From: DATBDE01 sp036270095 | Lineage (GTDB): Bacteria > Actinomycetota > Thermoleophilia > Solirubrobacterales > Solirubrobacteraceae | Direction of reading: 5' to 3' | Length of the DNA: 64,000 bases | NCBI GenBank assembly: GCA_036270095.1 | Contig: DATBDE010000054.1 | Span: forward strand, 1-64,000 | In this document: positions 60,757 through 64,000 of the stretch, piece after piece | Layout of the letters: the number at the start of each line of letters is the position of its first letter | Position numbering within the stretch: position 1 is the stretch's first letter | Position numbers and translations under genes: made by a program | The notes under the pieces: model-generated | What the model was told of the DNA's origin: nothing | Seen by the model: only the letters and a program-made list of their open reading frames with translations | Databases searched by the model: none

Positions 60757-61529
60757 CAGATCCGGGCGCCGGCGAAGGCCCAGTCGTTCGGGCGCGCGCG
60801 GGCGAGCAGGGCCTGGGCGATGGTGCCCGCGACGAGCGCGGTCAGCGCGCCCAGCACGGCGTCCATCCACCAGTGGTTGGCGGTGACGATGACCACGAAG
60901 GTCATCAGGAGGGGATAGAGCGACCACGCGAAGCGCAGCCACTTCGGTCGGACCAGGCGCGACATCGAGATGCCGATGATGAGCGCGAAGCAGACGTGGA
61001 CGGACGGCACCGCGGCGAACGGGTTGACGAGCGAGCTGGTCGTGGACGCCGTGTCGGTGTTGAAGCCCACGAAGTTCGAGACCGAGTCCTGGAACCCCCA
61101 CTCGGGGAACAGGCGCGGAGGCGCGGTCGGGAAGAGGACGTAGCCGACGAGCGCGATGCCCATCGAGATCACGAACACGTTGCGGATGAAGTAGTAGGAC
61201 CGGTTGCGGAAGATGTAGAGCCAGATCAGCGCCCCGATCATCAGCGGCAGGTGCGCGTTGACATACATCCAGCTCGCGAAGTCGATGATCCACGGCTTGG
61301 TCTCGCCCCACGCCTGCACGGACGGCTCGACGAACAGATGCAGCGAGCGCTCGAGCCCGATGATGTCCCGCGCGTGCTCGAACGCAGCCGCCGTCGTGTG
61401 CCCGTCGACCGCCCCGCGGACGAGCCGGTACGCGTAATACGCCGCCGCAAAGATGAGGACTTGGCGGACGACGTCCGGCCAACCGTTAGGCAGCGCGCGA
61501 GGGGCCAGAGCGCGCAGACGGGTGAGCAT
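60756..61529 (-). CDS. PAP2 family phosphatase / IPC-synthase-like
   Basis: 257 residues, about six helices. PAP2 motifs: FPTAPPRLFPEWGFQD, NPFAAVPSVHVCFALIIG (C2, SxH), and VTANHWWMDAVLGAL (C3, HxxxD). The WGF and TDTASTTSS lumenal region follows inositolphosphorylceramide-synthase-like enzymes. Could remove phosphate from the PI-phosphate made by the next gene. Start of the five-gene leftward operon. Confidence 0.9.
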   Translation of the reverse strand: MLTRLRALAPRALPNGWPDVVRQVLIFAAAYYAYRLVRGAVDGHTTAAAFEHARDIIGLERSLHLFVEPSVQAWGETKPWIIDFASWMYVNAHLPLMIGALIWLYIFRNRSYYFIRNVFVISMGIALVGYVLFPTAPPRLFPEWGFQDSVSNFVGFNTDTASTTSSLVNPFAAVPSVHVCFALIIGISMSRLVRPKWLRFAWSLYPLLMTFVVIVTANHWWMDAVLGALTALVAGTIAQALLARARPNDWAFAGARI

Positions 61530-61577
61530 CAGGGCATCCTATCGGCCGTCCGGAACGTCCCCGCACCGCGCCTGTCG

Positions 61578-63143
61578 TCATCCGGCGCGAACGTGGATGC
61601 GCCCACCGGGGCCGGTGCGGATGTCGGTCCAGCCGCCCGGCGCGCGGCTGACGAAGCCGCCGGATTGCGGGTCCCACCAGCGCGTCCAGCGCACGCGGGC
61701 GGCGGGCACCGTGCCCCGCACCGAGAACCCCTCGCGCCCGACGCTGGTGATGCCCTGCAGGCCGGAGTCGGGCACGCGCCACACCTTCCAGTCGGCGTCG
61801 TGCCAGATCTCGCGCAGCCCGGGGACGCCGGCGTTCAGCAGCCGGCGCTCGGCCACCGCGGCGTAGTCGGGCGTCGCGCGTGTGGGCAGCGCGACGTAGG
61901 ACGTGCCCGTGTTGCGCAGCCAGCGCACGTAGCGCGACGGGGTCAGCGTGCCGGCGTAGAACAGGTGCGCGTAGCGGTTGTCGAGCTGGCGCTCCCAGCC
62001 GCGCGTGATCGCGAAGCGCTCGGGGACGTAGGTGGCCTCCCAGTGGAAGCGGGTGGGCGGGATCTCGACGCGCATGGGCGACGGCCGGTCGGCGAGGAAG
62101 CGCAGTAGCGGGCGGTAATAGGACGCCTGCACCGCCGGGTCGTCGCCGACGCGCAGCTGCTTGACGACCGGCGCCAGCACCCACCACACCAGCGGCAGCG
62201 CGAGGAGCGCCACCGCCGCGACCCGCCAGCGCGCGGCGTCGCCGCGCCCGAGCACAGCAGCGGCCAGCACGGGCCCGGCGAACAGCGCGCCCAGGCGCGC
62301 GATGTTGCCGCCGATCGGCGAGTCGAACACGAAGGCCGCCGTGGCCAGGAGCCCGTAGAGCACCGCGCCGACTCGCAACGCCGTCTCCTCGCGCGGCAAC
62401 GCGACGACGAACAGCAGCGAGACGCCGAGGCAGGGCAGGTACGAGGTCAGGTCGAACGGCATCGCGCCGCCCTCGGGGAACAGTGCCGACAGCACGCCCG
62501 GCGGCACGACCGCGCACAGGAGCACGAGCACCGCCAGGCCGGCGCCGCCCGAGGTCTTCTGGCCCATGACCGGCGCGCCGCGCTCGCGCGGCTCCTGGCT
62601 GCCCTTGCGCAGGCGCACGCCCGACAGCGCCTTGGCCAGCGCGCCCAGGCCGAGGAACAGGCCGGCGACCGGCGAGGCCAGGCCGGTCAGCAACGCCAGC
62701 ACCATCGTGAGCACGGTGCGCTTGCGCTGCCAGGCCACGAGCGCCCACAGCCCGATGGCCATGCCGAACGTGAACGGGATCCGACCAGCGAACAGGTTCG
62801 CGCCCGCCGCGACCGCGAACCACGCCCCGGCGATCCACGCGCGCTCGCCGTAGGCGCGCGTGACGAGCTGCTGGAACGCGACGACGGCCGCGATGGTGGC
62901 CAGGACGCCGAGCAGGCGGGGGGACAGCAGCGCGCCCGCCGGCGGGTAGAGCATCGAGTAGGCGAGCATGTGATGGCCGGCGTACCAGCCGTTGTCCCAG
63001 AGCAGGAAGCCGTCGGCCGAGAACAGATCGGCGCGGTACGTCGCCCCGGCGAGGTCGTCGGAGGGGAGGTTCAGCACCACCCACAGCACGGCCAGGGCGG
63101 CGCCGAGCGCCCAGACCGGGACTACGCGGCGATCCAGGCGCAC
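61578..63143 (-). CDS. Large integral membrane protein, unknown (glycosyltransferase-like topology)
   Basis: 521 residues from GTG 63143, overlapping the hydrolase end by 22 bases. About ten helices (VWALGAALAVLWVVLNLPSD, LLGVLATIAAVVAFQQLVTR, VALLALPLVWWVLAPVVK) alternate with loops; a D-rich first loop (DLFSADGFLLWDNGWYAGHH) resembles the catalytic loop region of membrane GT-C-type enzymes. A large C-terminal extracytoplasmic beta domain (RVPDSGLQGITSVGREGFSV to RTGPGGRIHVRAG) follows. No specific family named. Confidence 0.75.
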   Translation of the reverse strand: MRLDRRVVPVWALGAALAVLWVVLNLPSDDLAGATYRADLFSADGFLLWDNGWYAGHHMLAYSMLYPPAGALLSPRLLGVLATIAAVVAFQQLVTRAYGERAWIAGAWFAVAAGANLFAGRIPFTFGMAIGLWALVAWQRKRTVLTMVLALLTGLASPVAGLFLGLGALAKALSGVRLRKGSQEPRERGAPVMGQKTSGGAGLAVLVLLCAVVPPGVLSALFPEGGAMPFDLTSYLPCLGVSLLFVVALPREETALRVGAVLYGLLATAAFVFDSPIGGNIARLGALFAGPVLAAAVLGRGDAARWRVAAVALLALPLVWWVLAPVVKQLRVGDDPAVQASYYRPLLRFLADRPSPMRVEIPPTRFHWEATYVPERFAITRGWERQLDNRYAHLFYAGTLTPSRYVRWLRNTGTSYVALPTRATPDYAAVAERRLLNAGVPGLREIWHDADWKVWRVPDSGLQGITSVGREGFSVRGTVPAARVRWTRWWDPQSGGFVSRAPGGWTDIRTGPGGRIHVRAG

Positions 63144-63910
63144 AGTCTCGCCACGAGGTCGGGGCGCTCGAGCCACGGCCAGTGCCCGGCGTCGGGGAGG
63201 TGCTCGACGGTGGCGTCGCCGAGCGCCGCCGCGTAGCCGTCCCCGAACCGGGGCTCGATGTACGCGTCCTGATCGCCCCACACCACCAGGGCGGGCGCGG
63301 TCACGTCGGCCAGGTGGCGCCCGGCGGCGGCCAGGGCGTCCTCGGGCGCGGACCGGTAGAGCTTCAGAATCGCGCGCTGGGTGCCCTGGTCGAAGTGGGC
63401 GAAGACCTGGTCGTCCATGACCTCGGGCAGCCCCACGTGCCGACGCGCCCAGCCCACCGTGCGCCGGTTGGTCGTCCCCATGACGATCTCGCCGATCCCG
63501 CGCGCCCGCCACAGCCGGGCCATGCGGTGCCAGCGGAAGCCGGGCAGCAGGGGCACGCTGTCGACGAGCGCGAGGCGCTCGACCCGTTCGGGCGCGTGCT
63601 GGGTGAAGGCCAGAGCCCAGGCGCCGCCCCAGTCGTGGCCGACGAGGCGGCACTGCTCCCAGCCCAGGTGGTCGAGGAAGCGCTCCACGAAACGGCCGTA
63701 GAACGCCAGTGAGTAGTCCATGTCGGCGCGCTTTCCGGTCTGCCCGAAGCCTGGCGCATCGACGGCGACGCCGCCGCAGCAGGCCAGGAAGTCGTGCCAC
63801 ATCGCGCCCGCGTTGGGCACGCCATGGAGCCACAGGATCGGGGCATCCCCCGCCTCCCACCAGTGGACCGGGCCCTCGTCGAGTTCGACGGTGCGCTCGT
63901 GCAGCGGCAC
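63122..63910 (-). CDS. Alpha/beta-fold hydrolase, haloalkane-dehalogenase-like
   Basis: 262 residues from GTG 63910; ATG 63931 is in frame but its CATG is also the start of the divergent kinase. WLHGVPNAGAMWHDFLACCG (HG oxyanion), VAVDAPGFGQTGKRADMDYS, elbow LVGHDWGGAWALAFTQHAP with Asp as nucleophile candidate (HDW), acid region VVWGDQDAYIEPRFG and catalytic His in LPDAGHWPWLERPD. GHDWGG is the dehalogenase or epoxide-hydrolase form. Substrate unknown. Confidence 0.87.
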   Translation of the reverse strand: MPLHERTVELDEGPVHWWEAGDAPILWLHGVPNAGAMWHDFLACCGGVAVDAPGFGQTGKRADMDYSLAFYGRFVERFLDHLGWEQCRLVGHDWGGAWALAFTQHAPERVERLALVDSVPLLPGFRWHRMARLWRARGIGEIVMGTTNRRTVGWARRHVGLPEVMDDQVFAHFDQGTQRAILKLYRSAPEDALAAAGRHLADVTAPALVVWGDQDAYIEPRFGDGYAAALGDATVEHLPDAGHWPWLERPDLVARLCAWIAA

Positions 63911-63929
63911 GGGCGGGCAAGCTACCGGC

Positions 63930-64000
63930 ATGCGCACGCTCTGCCTGGGAGAGGCCCTCGTCGACATGATCTGCGAGCGCCGTGTCGACGGCCTGGCCGA
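63930..64000 (+). CDS. PfkB family sugar kinase, N-terminal fragment
   Basis: Only 23 codons are visible before the right edge: MRTLCLGEALVDMICERRVD. The GEALVDMI start is the PfkB/fructokinase-family first strand. The gene's identity beyond this is not certain. Starts within a base of the hydrolase's upstream ATG. Confidence 0.7.
   Translation, partial: MRTLCLGEALVDMICERRVDGLA

Overview
The window is about 64 kb of very GC-rich actinobacterial chromosome. The best fit is the Thermoleophilia / Solirubrobacterales. This is an inference from gene content (actinobacterial-type inositol-1-phosphate synthase beside a CDP-alcohol phosphotransferase, paired MarR regulators, many secreted beta-propellers, small Thermoleophilia-like proteins) and from strong GC3 bias, because no rRNA gene is present. 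No prophage, insertion sequence or CRISPR array is visible. Most of the long open frames opposite real genes are GC3 shadows.

Region 1 (1-4.6 kb): an incomplete MFS drug exporter, then a stretch of decayed genes: a GFA-family fragment, a frameshifted alpha/beta hydrolase, an eroded metallo-beta-lactamase-fold hydrolase, a frameshifted SDR and the tail of an enoyl-CoA hydratase, ending at a tRNA-Ala(CGC). Region 2 (4.6-17.5 kb): a membrane diguanylate cyclase, an acidic protein, a PhzF-like protein, glutamate dehydrogenase, tRNA-Ala(TGC), DUF1684, two divergent MarR-type regulators with a duplicated operator, an SDR/LysR pair, hemerythrin, a double cyclic-nucleotide-binding protein coupled to a class II glutamine amidotransferase, a VOC protein, a secreted G1 peptidase and another SDR. 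Region 3 (17.5-30.1 kb): a coupled acyl-CoA dehydrogenase pair, secreted propellers, a DD-carboxypeptidase operon containing a catalytically dead rhomboid-like protein, an S1P-lyase-like/FGGY-kinase pair, and lipoate biosynthesis (lipB-lipA).

Region 4 (30.1-46.9 kb) is the metabolic core and is built around lipoyl- and TPP-dependent enzymes. One complete 2-oxoacid dehydrogenase set (E1alpha-E1beta-E2) lies at 30.1-33.3 kb. A second, cyanobacterial/plastid-like pyruvate dehydrogenase (E1alpha, E1beta, E2) lies at 34.0-40.2 kb and is interrupted by a PAS histidine kinase and a REC-GGDEF-EAL response regulator. The shared E3 (lpd) is upstream. From thiE to the second E2, 12 co-directional genes run almost without gaps. 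Divergent from thiE, a TPP riboswitch precedes thiO-thiS-thiG. The two E2 genes carry matching inverted heptamer arrays on either side of the E1/E3-binding domain.

Region 5 (46.9-64 kb): small enzymes, an AraC regulator, an anabolic-type ornithine carbamoyltransferase, a secreted GDPD, an SR/K-rich histone-like protein, a CAP-domain protein, an RNA m5U methyltransferase, a truncated PPOX protein, a quinone oxidoreductase, and a leftward inositol-lipid operon (PAP2 - PI-phosphate synthase - Ino1 - GT4/PHP fusion - UDG-like). It ends with a membrane protein, an alpha/beta hydrolase and the start of a PfkB kinase that runs off the right edge.
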